64,000 bases of DNA from Opitutia bacterium (GCA_016190985.1 JACPPI010000006.1:48526-112525); one strand, 5' to 3'. Positions 1 through 8,267 are shown, counted from the stretch's first letter. Notes: generated from the sequence alone by a model not told the origin. Made by a program: numbers and translations.

Positions 1-55
1 GGCCGTCAACCCGCTTAAACCCGAATGAACCGCTCAGTCCGTCTTGTCTTTTGAA

Positions 56-78
56 GTCCTGAGCTTGTCGAACGGGAC
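56..78. repeat. short dispersed palindromic repeat (GTCC/GGAC ends)
   Basis: The segment reads GTCCTGAGCTTGTCGAACG followed by GGAC. It resembles the CCTGAGCTTGTCGAA-type short intergenic repeat seen in many unrelated bacterial genomes. Only one copy is visible here, so repeat status rests on recognition of the motif. The rest of bases 1-146 holds no gene that can be supported. Confidence 0.35.
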
Positions 79-146
79 TAAAATGGAAGCCTAAGCAGGG
101 TTCTTTTCTTGGTCGAACATTGAACCCTCAGAGATCGGCTCTTTCT

Positions 147-425
147 TCACCACGGTGTCGGATGAAAAGTTACTTTCCACGGCTCAATGCCAGCTAAACC
201 CGTGATCTCTTTTTGGATTTCTTCGTCGGGCTTGGCCGCCGGATAAAAGTCGTGGACAGGCTTCTCGAAAACTATCGTCAGATCGTTGAGCGTCCATTTC
301 CCGTTTCTTCCCATTGGAACGATCGTAGCAACCTTCTCTTTTTCGTTGTTGGGATTCGCTGAGATGAAGATCAGGCCAATGGCCGTTCCGTTAAAAACCA
401 CGCGAGACTTTGATAGGGAGGACAT
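147..425 (-). CDS. small hypothetical protein
   Basis: A 92-residue open frame starting MSSLSKSRVVFNG and ending PTPW. It has no signal peptide, membrane segment or motif I recognise. Base composition is clearly less GC-rich than the neighbouring housekeeping genes, and charged, Asn and Ile residues are more frequent, so it is probably acquired DNA or a fast-evolving orphan. It is isolated: the next gene, the Fur-family regulator on the same strand, lies about 200 bp away with unremarkable sequence between. It could be a real small gene or a remnant. No function is proposed. Confidence 0.45.
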   Translation of the reverse strand: MSSLSKSRVVFNGTAIGLIFISANPNNEKEKVATIVPMGRNGKWTLNDLTIVFEKPVHDFYPAAKPDEEIQKEITGLAGIEPWKVTFHPTPW

Positions 426-623
426 AGACTTTATTCTGCTGATCAGTGTTATTCGCCCAAACCCGAATGAGGGCGTTTATGGAGTTTCATGGAGGCCATG
501 ATTGCCATCAGTGTCCCGAAGGCAATCGGGGAGATTTTCAGTTTGGCCATCGGCGGTGGCGGCACGTTCCCGCTTAAAGCCAAACTGGGTTTGGCTTTTG
601 CGGGCGGCCCGATCCGCCGGGTT

Positions 624-1148
624 TCAGACCCGTTCGCGCGGGAGCGCCGGAGCGACCCGACGGGCGGCGGCGGCCGTCTGGCACTGGGGGCACACGCCGA
701 AAAATTCCACGACATGGCTGACCTGCGTGTAGCCGCGCGCCGCGAGGAGGCGCTCCGGGCCCTCGATCGGCACGTAGTCGACGCGTTCCGTGGCGCCGCA
801 GGTCTTGCACACGATGTGGTAGCGTTGCTGCGCGTTGAGGGTGAGTTCGTAGAGGCAGGTGCCGTTGTGCAGGTAGCTGCGGCGCACCAGCCCGATGCCC
901 TCGAAGGCCGCGAGCGAACGGTAGACGGTGACGAGGTCGCAGGCCTCGGCCCCGACATCCAGGTGGATGCGCTCGATGCTGACGGGGCCTTCGTGGCGGT
1001 GCAGGGAGGCGATGAGAGCGAGGCGCGGCCGGGTGATGCGCAGACCCCCGGCGCGGATGCGGCGGCGGGCTTCGGTCACGGCGGCTTCCGTAGCCTCGGG
1101 GCTGGAGTGACCGGCCAGGGGGTGGTTGGACTGGGTTGCGGAGATCAT
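624..1148 (-). CDS. Fur-family metal-responsive transcriptional regulator
   Basis: A 174-residue protein with the Fur fold. An N-terminal winged helix (about residues 30-95) contains the family signature ACDLVTVYRSLAAFEGIGLV. A C-terminal metal-binding and dimerisation part follows, with two structural zinc CxxC pairs, CKTC and CPQC. The usual His-rich HHHDH stretch before the first CxxC is replaced by QQRYH, so metal specificity (Fe, Zn, Mn or peroxide sensing) cannot be read from sequence. It would be a cytoplasmic DNA-binding repressor. It is divergent from the Minf_1886-type gene, with about 180 bp between. No obvious regulon partner lies next to it. Confidence 0.85.
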   Translation of the reverse strand: MISATQSNHPLAGHSSPEATEAAVTEARRRIRAGGLRITRPRLALIASLHRHEGPVSIERIHLDVGAEACDLVTVYRSLAAFEGIGLVRRSYLHNGTCLYELTLNAQQRYHIVCKTCGATERVDYVPIEGPERLLAARGYTQVSHVVEFFGVCPQCQTAAAARRVAPALPRERV

Positions 1149-1328
1149 GCGGGGTGCGTCACAATCGCAAATTGGCGGAGAATTGCCAGCGGAAGTTTAC
1201 CCTAGTCCCTCTGGGGAGGCGCATTTTTTGACGGACGGCGGTTCCGCGCTGACGAGCGCGGCGGAAGGCGCGGGCCGCTGTGGGGTTGCAGGCCGGTGCG
1301 ACGTGTGCTACCGGTCGGGTCGTCATTC

Positions 1329-1757
1329 ATGCAAGACTTGGAATTCAGCGAAATCGTCGGGTTGATCTGCAAAGAGGACACCCGCTTTGACCGCAAGGCC
1401 TACAACTTTGTCCGGCAGGCGCTCGACCACACCGTCAAGGAGACGAAGAAGAAGCACCCGGAGCGCACCGGCAAGTCGCAGCATGTCACCGGCGCCGAGC
1501 TGCTGGCCGGCATCCGCGCCCACGCGCTCGACCAATACGGCCCCCTGACCAAGACCGTGCTCAACCAGTGGGGCATCACGCGCTGCGGCGATTTCGGCGA
1601 CATCGTCTTCAATCTGATCGAATACAATGTCTTCAGCAAAACCGAGACCGACCGGCGGGAGGATTTCGCCGACCTCTACGATTTCGACGAGGCGTTCGTG
1701 AAACCCTTCCGGCCCGCCGCGACCCGGCGGCCGCGGAGCCCGGCGGGCGGGCGGTGA
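1329..1757 (+). CDS. Minf_1886 family protein
   Basis: A 142-residue cytoplasmic protein beginning MQDLEFSEIVGLICKEDTRF. It matches the Minf_1886 family, a conserved uncharacterised family named from Methylacidiphilum and typical of Verrucomicrobia and Planctomycetes. Typical family pattern is visible: an early DxRF(D) stretch, a central HVTGAELLAGIRAHALDQYG segment, and a C-terminal DF(A)DLYDFDEAF segment. An upstream in-frame ATG at 1296 would add 11 atypical residues, so the start at 1329 is preferred. Molecular function is unknown. A perfect palindromic repeat follows it before the M16 protease gene. Confidence 0.8.
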   Translation: MQDLEFSEIVGLICKEDTRFDRKAYNFVRQALDHTVKETKKKHPERTGKSQHVTGAELLAGIRAHALDQYGPLTKTVLNQWGITRCGDFGDIVFNLIEYNVFSKTETDRREDFADLYDFDEAFVKPFRPAATRRPRSPAGGR

Positions 1758-1785
1758 TGGTTCGCCTTTCTCTTTGCGTGAAACC

Positions 1786-1839
1786 GTGGGAGCGAGCTTG
1801 CTCGCGACACTACACAGTCGCGAGCAAGCTCGCTCCCAC
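1786..1839. repeat. REP/REPIN-like palindrome, family A
   Basis: Two 22-bp arms in perfect inverted orientation (left arm starts GTGGGAGCGAGCTTGCTCGC) are separated by a 10-nt spacer. The element sits in the spacer between the Minf_1886 gene and the M16 protease gene. Related copies in this window are at 5214, 18042 and 26533. The consensus closely resembles Pseudomonas REP/REPIN units, which are mobilised by REP-associated (RAYT) transposases. No such transposase is in the window. Confidence 0.85.
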
Positions 1840-1901
1840 AAGTATCCAGATAAAGCCGCTCCTGCAGCATTGATGCCCGGAACCTCCGGCCTTTCCCTTT
1901 C

Positions 1902-4460
1902 ATGCCCAAGAAAACCTCCGCCCGCCCCCGCGATCTCGTCCTGCTGGAAAAACTCTGGGCCGAGCCCGTGGAGCGCTACACGCTGCCCAACGGCCTCATC
2001 GTCCTGCTCAAGCGCGACGACTCCGCCCCCGTGTGCTCGGTGCAGGTGTGGGTGAAGACCGGCAGCATCCACGAGGGCGCGCACCTCGGGGCCGGGCTCT
2101 CGCACTACCTCGAGCACATGCTCTTCAAGGGCACGGCGCGCCGCGCCGGCCGGGAAATCTCCGCCACCGTGCAGGCCCACGGCGGCTACATCAACGCCTA
2201 CACGACCTTCGACCGCACCGTCTACTACATCGACGTGCCGGCCGAGCACACCGCCGTCGCCATCGACCTCCTCGCCGACGCCACGCTGCACTCGACCCTG
2301 CCCGCCGAGGAGGTGATCAAGGAAAAGGACGTCATCCTGCGCGAGATCGACATGTGCCTCGACGATCCCGACCAGCGGCTCTCGCAGGCGCTGTTTGAGA
2401 CCGCCTTCCGCGCGCATCCTTACCGCCAGCCCATCATCGGCCACCGCGACGTGTTTGCCGCCAGCACGCGCGAGGACCTGCTGGCCTACTATCGCGCCCG
2501 CTACGTGCCGAACAACCTCGTCGTCGTCATCGCCGGCGATTTCGAGCCGGCGGCCACGCGCGCGGCCATCATGGAGCATTTCGGCAAGGCGCCGCGTGTG
2601 CGACTGGCTCCCGTGCTCGTGCCCGACGAGCCCGTGCAACTCTCGCGCCGGGACCAGCATTTGTCCGAGGATGTGCAGGTGTCGCGTGCCGGCCTCGGCT
2701 GGCAGATCCCGGGGCTGACGCATCCCGACGCCCCGGCGCTCGACCTGCTCGCGATGGTGCTCGGCCACGGCGACAGCTCCATCCTCTGGCAAAGCATCCG
2801 CGAAAAAGCCCGGCTCGTGCACAGCATCGACGCCATGTCGTGGTGCCCCGGCACGAGCGGCCTCTTCTACATTTCCTTTCTCGCCGACCCCGACAAGCGC
2901 GCCGCCGCCGAGGCCGCCGTGCTCCGCGAGATTGTTCGTATTGCGAACATTGGCGTCAGCGCGGCGGCCCTCGCCAAGGCCGTGCGGCAGGCCGTGACCT
3001 CCGAGATCAACGGCCGCAAGACGATGTCCGGCCAGGCCTCACGGCTGGGCGCGGGCGAGGTCGTGGTGGGCGACATCAACTACACGCGCACCTATTTCGA
3101 GCGGCTGTTCGCCCTCACGCCGGCCGACCTGAAGCGCGTGATGCGCACCTACCTCGTGCCGGACAAGCTCACCGCCGTTTCCTCCAATCCAACCGCGTCC
3201 GCACCCGTCGCTGGAGGGTCGAGCTCCCGCGAGACTGCGTCTTTGGACTTCGAGGAGATCACCCTGCCCAACGGCGCGCGGCTGCTGCTCCAGCCGAACC
3301 GGCAGCTGCCCAATCTGCACCTGCGGCTGGCCTTCGCCGGCGGGCCGATGTTCGAGCCGGCGGACCGGCGCGGGCTGACCTCGCTCTTCGCCACGCTGCT
3401 CACGAAGGACACGGCGCGGCGTTCCGCCGAGGAGGTGGCGCAGGCCATCGAGACGGTCGGCGGCAGCTTTCACGACTACTCCGGCAACAACAGCTTCGGC
3501 CTCGCGGCCGAGGTGCTGCCCGGCGACGCCGGCCTGGCGCTGGAACTGATGGCCGACGCCGTGCTGCGGCCGGCGTTCAGGCCGGCGCGGCTCGAGGTCG
3601 AGCGCGCGTCGGCGCTGGCCGGCCTCAAGGAGAGCCTCGACGACGTCGTCACGGTCGGCCGGAAGGCGATGCGGGCGAAATTCTTCGGCGCGCATCCCTT
3701 CGCCATCGAGAGCGGCGGCGACGAGCCGGGGCTCACAGCCATCGCATTGGCCGACCTGCGCGCCTTGCACCGGCAGCTGGTGGTGAGCGGCAACGCCGTG
3801 CTCGCCGTGTCCGGCGATTTCGACGCGAAGCAACTCGGGCCGAAGCTGAAGGCGTTCCTCGCGAAACTCCCCCAGGGTCCGGCGGCGAAGGCCGCGGCCC
3901 CGCTGCAGGCCAAGGCCGGCGATTTCACCGAGACCCAGCCGCGCCAGCAGGCGATCGTCTTCCAGGCGTTTCCCGGGCCGGGCCTGCACGCCCGGGACTA
4001 CGACGTGAGCGAGGTGATGGACGAGCTGTTCAGCGGCATGTCGTCGCACCTGTTCGAGCGCGTGCGCGAGGAGAAGAGCCTGGCGTATTTCGTCCGCTCC
4101 AGCCGCATCGTCGGGCTGGAGACAGGGCTGTTTTATTTCTTCGCCGGCACGAGCCCCGAGCGCCACGGCGAGGTGATCGCGGAACTCAACCGGGAGATCG
4201 CCCGCGTGCAGGGCGGCGGCGTGAAGCCGGAGGAGCTGGCGCGCTGCCAGACGCGCCTCAAGGCCGCCAAGCGCATGGGCCTGCAGACCAACTCCGCGCG
4301 GGCCATGCAGACGGCGTTGAACGCCGTCTACGGCCTGCCGGTCAACGACTGGCGGACCTACGATGCGCGCATCGACGCCGTCACGCTCGCCGACGCCCAG
4401 GCCTTCGCGCAAAGATATTTCCGGCCCGACCGGCGCGTCCAGCTGGTGGTGCGCCCCTGA
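1902..4460 (+). CDS. two-domain M16 family zinc protease
   Basis: An 852-residue insulinase/pitrilysin-family peptidase built from two homologous halves. The N-terminal half has the inverted zinc motif HYLEH at about residues 68-72, and the further metal-ligand region ILREIDMCLDDPDQ near residue 148. The C-terminal half (from about residue 450, EEITLPNGARLLLQ) aligns with the same fold but has RGLTSLFATLL where the zinc motif should be, so it is the inactive structural copy usual in this family. There is no signal peptide, which suggests a cytoplasmic peptide-degrading enzyme, although the family also has secreted members. It is a single-gene unit between two palindromic repeats. Confidence 0.9.
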   Translation: MPKKTSARPRDLVLLEKLWAEPVERYTLPNGLIVLLKRDDSAPVCSVQVWVKTGSIHEGAHLGAGLSHYLEHMLFKGTARRAGREISATVQAHGGYINAYTTFDRTVYYIDVPAEHTAVAIDLLADATLHSTLPAEEVIKEKDVILREIDMCLDDPDQRLSQALFETAFRAHPYRQPIIGHRDVFAASTREDLLAYYRARYVPNNLVVVIAGDFEPAATRAAIMEHFGKAPRVRLAPVLVPDEPVQLSRRDQHLSEDVQVSRAGLGWQIPGLTHPDAPALDLLAMVLGHGDSSILWQSIREKARLVHSIDAMSWCPGTSGLFYISFLADPDKRAAAEAAVLREIVRIANIGVSAAALAKAVRQAVTSEINGRKTMSGQASRLGAGEVVVGDINYTRTYFERLFALTPADLKRVMRTYLVPDKLTAVSSNPTASAPVAGGSSSRETASLDFEEITLPNGARLLLQPNRQLPNLHLRLAFAGGPMFEPADRRGLTSLFATLLTKDTARRSAEEVAQAIETVGGSFHDYSGNNSFGLAAEVLPGDAGLALELMADAVLRPAFRPARLEVERASALAGLKESLDDVVTVGRKAMRAKFFGAHPFAIESGGDEPGLTAIALADLRALHRQLVVSGNAVLAVSGDFDAKQLGPKLKAFLAKLPQGPAAKAAAPLQAKAGDFTETQPRQQAIVFQAFPGPGLHARDYDVSEVMDELFSGMSSHLFERVREEKSLAYFVRSSRIVGLETGLFYFFAGTSPERHGEVIAELNREIARVQGGGVKPEELARCQTRLKAAKRMGLQTNSARAMQTALNAVYGLPVNDWRTYDARIDAVTLADAQAFAQRYFRPDRRVQLVVRP

Positions 4461-4510
4461 GCCGCCGCCCGGCCCAAAGAAGCGGGAGGCTGTCTGGAGA
4501 CGGAATCCCT

Positions 4511-4577
4511 GTGGTGGGGCAGCTTGCTTGCACGCGCTCGTCGCCTTCTGGGCGCGACCACGGTCGCTGGCCCACCA
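4511..4577. repeat. degenerate REP-like palindrome, family A relative
   Basis: The segment starts GTGGTGGGGCAGCTTGCTTGC and ends in a CCACGGTCGCTGGCCCACC-type arm. It resembles the family A elements but with several mismatches and an interrupted stem. It fills most of the space after the M16 protease gene. It is probably a decayed copy. Confidence 0.5.
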
Positions 4578-4697
4578 GCGCGCTTTCGGCTAGCCGCCAA
4601 ACACCTTGCCCAGCGCGGGCAGGGTGAAACCCGCAGACGGAGCCTGGGCGAATCACGGGCTTGCGGCGGCGGAGGCGGCCCGTAGACTGGCCTTCCC

Positions 4698-5113
4698 ATG
4701 AAGACACTCACTCCACTTGTCAGGATCGCGCCGGGTCTGCTGGCGCTTTTGTTTGCTGCAACGACTGGCACGGCTGCGGAAGGCGCCGCCAAAGACAAGA
4801 AGCCCTCCAGGGAATGATGAAGAAGCATGATGCCGACAAGGACGGCGCGCTCAACGACGCCGAGAAAGCCACCATGAAGGCCGACGCCGAGGCCAAGGAG
4901 AAGGAAATGAAGGCGGCGGCCCTCGCCAAGTATGACATCAACAAGAACGGCAAGCTGGACGACGACGAGAAGGCCGCGATGAAGGCGGACAAGGAAGCGG
5001 CGCGGGACGCCAAGAAAGCCGAGATGGAAGCCAAGCGCGACGCGAAGAAGGCCGAGCACGACGCCAAGAAAGCGGAGCACGGCGGCAAGAAGGACGGGAA
5101 AGAGAAGCACTGA
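4698..5113 (+). CDS. secreted EF-hand protein with disrupted reading frame
   Basis: An ATG at 4698 opens a good signal peptide (MKTLTPLVRIAPGLLALLFA, cleavage near TAA-EG) but this frame stops at 4815-4817. The EF-hand body continues in another frame from the overlapping ATG at 4814 to 5113. It contains two canonical calcium loops, DADKDGALNDAE and DINKNGKLDDDE, then a Lys/Ala/Glu-rich helical tail (repeats of DAKKAE). The two parts together make one typical small exported calcium-binding protein, so a single-base indel near 4810 or a sequencing error is likely. Alternatively the ATGA overlap allows coupled translation of two pieces. A clear terminator follows. Confidence 0.7.
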
Positions 5114-5138
5114 GCCGGCCCCGTCCGGTTTGCCCACG

Positions 5139-5171
5139 AACCCCGGCCATCGCGCCGGGGTTTTGCTTTTT
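5139..5171 (+). terminator. rho-independent terminator after EF-hand gene
   Basis: An 8-bp stem AACCCCGG/CCGGGGTT with an 8-nt loop (CCATCGCG) is followed by TTTTGCTTTTT. It lies 25 bp after the EF-hand stop codon. Confidence 0.8.
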
Positions 5172-5213
5172 GGGCTCAACATTCCCGAGTCTCCACCAAA
5201 TTGAATTGAACCT

Positions 5214-5260
5214 GTGGGAGCGTGCTTGCACGCGACTGTCGCGACCAAGGTCGCTCCCGC
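5214..5260. repeat. REP/REPIN-like palindrome, family A (diverged)
   Basis: The left arm is GTGGGAGCGTGCTTGCACGC and the right arm CGCGACCAAGGTCGCTCCCGC pairs with it imperfectly. It lies between the EF-hand terminator and the 3' end of the NAD kinase gene. Confidence 0.7.
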
Positions 5261-5343
5261 AAAACCACTCTCCGGACCAGCGCGTCCGTGGCCGCATCAT
5301 TGCGGCGGACCGGCCCGGTCCGCCCTGCCGCAACGCGCGCCGC

Positions 5344-6186
5344 CTATTTCTTCTCCAGCAGGCCGCCGCTCCACTTGAGCTTGGCGCGCATGACCTCGTA
5401 GTGCGAGTAGTCGCGCCGCTGGGCGAGGGCGAGGGTGCGGCCGGAGAGGGAGATCTCCACCGGCGTGCCTTCCGTCACGACCATGTTGCGCTGGCCGTCC
5501 ATGGCCACGAGCAGCCGCGAGCCCGCGGTGCGGTTGACGACGGTGAGCTTGATGTCGTCGCGGAAGATGATGGTGCGGTTGCTGAGGGTGTGCGGGCAGA
5601 TGGGGGTGAGGGCGATGACGCCGGCCGCCGGGTGCACGATCGGCCCGCCGGCCGCGAGGTTGTAGGCGGTCGAGCCGGTCGGCGTGGAGAAGATCAGGCC
5701 GTCGCAGGTGTATTCCGTGACGAGCTTGTCGTTGGCGAAAACCTCCAGCCGGACGATGCGCGAGGGCTTGGCGTCCTTGACGAGCACGTCGTTGAGGGCG
5801 ATGTCGCGGCGGCGCGGCCCGGTCTTGCAGTCAAGCAGGGCGCGTTGCGCCAGCCGGTAGTCGCCCTCGAGCAGCGCGGCGAACTGCGCGCGGGCCTCGT
5901 CGGCCGAGAAGGTGGTGAGGAAGCCGAGGCTGCCCTGGTTGACGCCGATGACCGGGATGTCCGCCGCCGCCGCGCCGCGCACGGCGCCGAGCAGGGTGCC
6001 GTCGCCGCCGATGACGCAGCAGGCGTCGCAATCCTTGAAGTAGCCGCGCGGGAGCTTGCGGTCGCCGGAGAGCTTGAGTTTCTTCGCCCCGCCGAGCCGC
6101 GCGATCTCCAGCAGTTCCTGGGCAAGCTCGGCGGCGCCCGGTTTCTCCGAGTTGTAGACAAAGGCCAGTTTGCGGAAGGGCGGCAT
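5344..6186 (-). CDS. nadK: NAD kinase
   Basis: A 280-residue ATP-NAD kinase that phosphorylates NAD to NADP in the cytoplasm. The family motif GGDGTLL is near residue 65 (VIGGDGTLLGAVRG). The NAD-binding NDVLVKD segment and the second conserved block DGLIFSTPTGSTAYNLAAGG are also present, followed by the ALTPICPHTLSNR stretch. Length fits the bacterial family. The start at 6186 (MPPFRKLAFVYN) is preferred over an in-frame ATG 24 bp upstream. It is downstream of, and on the same strand as, tlyA. The two are adjacent in many bacteria, but here a repeat-rich spacer of about 160 bp separates them. Confidence 0.95.
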   Translation of the reverse strand: MPPFRKLAFVYNSEKPGAAELAQELLEIARLGGAKKLKLSGDRKLPRGYFKDCDACCVIGGDGTLLGAVRGAAAADIPVIGVNQGSLGFLTTFSADEARAQFAALLEGDYRLAQRALLDCKTGPRRRDIALNDVLVKDAKPSRIVRLEVFANDKLVTEYTCDGLIFSTPTGSTAYNLAAGGPIVHPAAGVIALTPICPHTLSNRTIIFRDDIKLTVVNRTAGSRLLVAMDGQRNMVVTEGTPVEISLSGRTLALAQRRDYSHYEVMRAKLKWSGGLLEKK

Positions 6187-6200
6187 GGGGTTTTGCCCAC

Positions 6201-6334
6201 TAATGCACACTAATGGCCACTAATGTCGAATTCAGATTGCCCCACGCATGTGCCATTCTGCGCGCAGCGAAGAATCCAGAACGATTCGGGCCGGCGGTCA
6301 TGCCGCTGGATTCTTCGCTGCGCTCAGAATGACC
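6201..6334. repeat. direct repeats plus CATTCTG/AGAATCC palindrome, family B
   Basis: Three short direct repeats of CACTAATG (about 6200-6226) are followed by a long inverted repeat from 6251 to 6334. Its arms are built on CATTCTG, GCAGCGAAGAATCCAG and their complements. Related palindromes are at 54262 and 62785. The family is the widespread TGTCATTCTGAGCGAAGCG intergenic palindrome. It separates nadK from tlyA. Confidence 0.75.
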
Positions 6335-6344
6335 GAAATGATTG

Positions 6345-7094
6345 TTACTTCCGCAGCAGCCCGAGCAGGAACTCGCGGTTGCCGTCGGCGCCGTGCACCG
6401 GGCAGTCCATCTCGCCGATGAGCGCGGCGCCGGACAGCTCGCGGAGCGCGAAATCGCGCACCTCGGCCCGCACGCGGTGGCGCACGGTGTCGTCGCGGAT
6501 GACGCCCTCGCCCTTGTCCACCTCGGTCTTGCCGGCTTCGAACTGGGGCTTGACCAGCGCGACGAGCCGTCCGCCGGGCGCGAGAAAAGGCCACACGGCG
6601 GGCAGGACGCTTTTCAGCGAGATGAACGACAGGTCCATGACGATGAGATCGTAGGCGGCGCGGGGCAGGGCGCCGGGCACGAGGTGGCGGGCGTTGGTCT
6701 TTTCGAGATTGGCCACGCGCGGGTCGCGGCGGATCTTCTCGTGCAACTGGCCGTGGCCGACATCCACGCAGGTGGCGGAGGCGGCGCCCGCCTGCAACGC
6801 GCAGTCGGTGAAGCCGCCGGTCGAGGCGCCGACATCGAGCACGTGCGCGCCGGCCAGGGGGACGGGAAATTTTTCCAGAAAGGCGGCGAGCTTGTCGCCG
6901 CCGCGGCTGACGAAGCGCGGCGGCTGGTCGACGCTCAGATCGTAGTCGGCCGGGTATTCCTTGCCGGGCTTGTCGAGCCGCTCGGTGCCGTGGCGCACGC
7001 GGCCGCTCATGATGAGCGCCTTGGCCTGGGCGCGGGTCGGCGCGAGGCCGCGGGCCACCAGCAGTTCGTCGAGGCGTTGCTTGGATCCGGGCAT
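6345..7094 (-). CDS. tlyA: TlyA-type (hemolysin A family) RNA 2'-O-methyltransferase
   Basis: A 249-residue protein with an N-terminal S4 RNA-binding domain (about residues 4-65, [20 protein letters not shown]) followed by an FtsJ-like methyltransferase. The SAM motif is [17 protein letters not shown], and the conserved DLSFISL and LVKPQFE segments follow. Members methylate ribose in 16S/23S rRNA; older annotations call them haemolysins. The start at 7094 ([12 protein letters not shown]) is chosen because S4 begins immediately and the upstream extension is unlike the family. It is transcribed towards nadK. Confidence 0.9.
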   Translation of the reverse strand: MPGSKQRLDELLVARGLAPTRAQAKALIMSGRVRHGTERLDKPGKEYPADYDLSVDQPPRFVSRGGDKLAAFLEKFPVPLAGAHVLDVGASTGGFTDCALQAGAASATCVDVGHGQLHEKIRRDPRVANLEKTNARHLVPGALPRAAYDLIVMDLSFISLKSVLPAVWPFLAPGGRLVALVKPQFEAGKTEVDKGEGVIRDDTVRHRVRAEVRDFALRELSGAALIGEMDCPVHGADGNREFLLGLLRK

Positions 7095-7155
7095 GGAGCC
7101 AGAAAAGCCCGCCGCCGCCGTCCGTCCATGCATAAATCACCGGCGAGTTCCTCAA

Positions 7156-7248
7156 GGGCGCATCTCAGTTTCTGGCAGCCCCGAGGGAGCCCTGTGAGGG
7201 GGAAACCCGACTGACTACTCTGATTTTGCAAAAAAATGAGATGCGCCC
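7156..7248. repeat. 12-bp perfect inverted repeat with long loop
   Basis: GGGCGCATCTCA at 7156-7167 is complementary to TGAGATGCGCCC at 7237-7248, with 69 nt between. It occupies the tlyA/fpg spacer. It may be a small non-autonomous palindromic element or an unstable structure in the leader of tlyA; no coding potential is visible. Confidence 0.5.
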
Positions 7249-7269
7249 GTTCCTCAACCCACCGCGGTT

Positions 7270-7294
7270 ATTTGTAATCTATTGGATTACAAAT
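7270..7294. terminator. hairpin at the 3' end of the fpg-like gene
   Basis: Perfect 10-bp arms ATTTGTAATC and GATTACAAAT surround a 5-nt loop and overlap the stop codon of the glycosylase gene. The stem is AT-rich and no T-run follows on the minus strand. It may act as a weak terminator or mRNA 3'-end stabiliser, or be an operator. Confidence 0.45.
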
Positions 7295-8153
7295 TAAGGA
7301 GGCGGGTGCCAGGCGGAACGATGGTGGCTCGGCGTAGCCTCTGCCGGGCGGGCGACCAGCACGTGGTGCGGCCGCCGATCTCGGCGCGGGCCAGCGGCTT
7401 TTTCGTGCGGGGGCAGCGTCCGCCGTCCTCCCAGCGGTGGTTGAAGAGCCACGAGCGTGGCATGAAGGCGTTCAGCGCCGGGGGCATCGGGCCGCCGACG
7501 CCGGCGTTGTATTTCAAGGCGCCGCGGCAGACGAAGCGGCATTCGCGGTGGAGCGTCCGCACCTCGGCGGCGGAGAGCGAGCCGGCCGGGCGCGCGGGGT
7601 GGAGCGCCGCGCGCCAGAGAATCTCGTCGGCCATCCAGTTGCCGATGCCGGGGAACCGCTCCTGCAGCAGCAGCACGGCCTTGAGCGGGGCGCGGGCGCG
7701 GCGTTTCAGAAAAAGCGCGACGGCCTCGATGGAGAACGCCTCCGACAGGATCGCCGGCGCGATATCCGTCCACCACGCGGGCGGCTTCGGCCCGGTCGCG
7801 AAAAGCACGCGGCCGAACATGCGCGAGTCGTTGAAGACCAGCTGCCGCTGCTTCTGCACGAGCACGAAGTGATCGTGCTTGGTTGCCGCGTGATCCGGGG
7901 CTTCGGTCCGCAGCTCGCCGCTCATGCCGAGATGGATGCCGAGCCACGCGCCGCCCGAAAAACGAAACAGCATCTGCTTCGCCGCGGCCTCGGAGCCGAG
8001 CAGGGTGGCGCCGGTCAGTTTCCTCCGGAGCTGCGCCGTGCGGCAGTCGCGGAAGACCTGTTTGCCCTCGTGCAACCGCACGGCGAGCACCTTGGCGCCA
8101 TGGCCGGCGCTCCAGCGGCGGCGAAAGAACTCAACCTCGGCCAGTTCGGGCAT
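7287..8153 (-). CDS. Fpg/Nei family DNA glycosylase with degenerate zinc finger
   Basis: A 288-residue base-excision repair enzyme that removes oxidised bases and nicks DNA. The mature N terminus has the catalytic Pro2-Glu3 (MPELAEVEFF). The helix-two-turn-helix is clear (FPGIGNWMADEILWRAALHP), as is the conserved Asn/Arg DSRMFGR region. At the C terminus the usual four-Cys zinc finger is eroded: CPRT replaces CPRC, and TCWSPARQ replaces the HFCPRCQ-like pair, while GGR with the DNA-contacting Arg remains. It is therefore zincless-finger-like. The start at 8153 is fixed by the required Pro2. It lies upstream of tlyA on the same strand. Confidence 0.85.
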   Translation of the reverse strand: MPELAEVEFFRRRWSAGHGAKVLAVRLHEGKQVFRDCRTAQLRRKLTGATLLGSEAAAKQMLFRFSGGAWLGIHLGMSGELRTEAPDHAATKHDHFVLVQKQRQLVFNDSRMFGRVLFATGPKPPAWWTDIAPAILSEAFSIEAVALFLKRRARAPLKAVLLLQERFPGIGNWMADEILWRAALHPARPAGSLSAAEVRTLHRECRFVCRGALKYNAGVGGPMPPALNAFMPRSWLFNHRWEDGGRCPRTKKPLARAEIGGRTTCWSPARQRLRRATIVPPGTRLLNL

Positions 8154-8226
8154 GTCAGTCTTGGAATGCGCAGGTTGCGAGCTCTTGTCGGGCCATAGCG
8201 CTTGGGCGACGGCCGATGCTCGCAAC

Positions 8227-8246
8227 GTGGCGCGCAAGCGCGCCAC
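8227..8246. repeat. short perfect palindrome GTGGCGCGC-AA-GCGCGCCAC
   Basis: Nine-bp arms surround an AA loop, in the spacer between the glycosylase and the M24 peptidase gene. The same unit forms the left half of the chimeric element at 26533. Confidence 0.7.
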
Positions 8247-8267
8247 CTACATGGACCGGAGGAAGTC

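Noticed and set aside
2840..4627. 595-residue plus-strand frame overlapping the M16 protease
   Set aside because: Arg/Ala-rich shifted-frame shadow of the M16 gene, which has the zinc motif and continuous homology.
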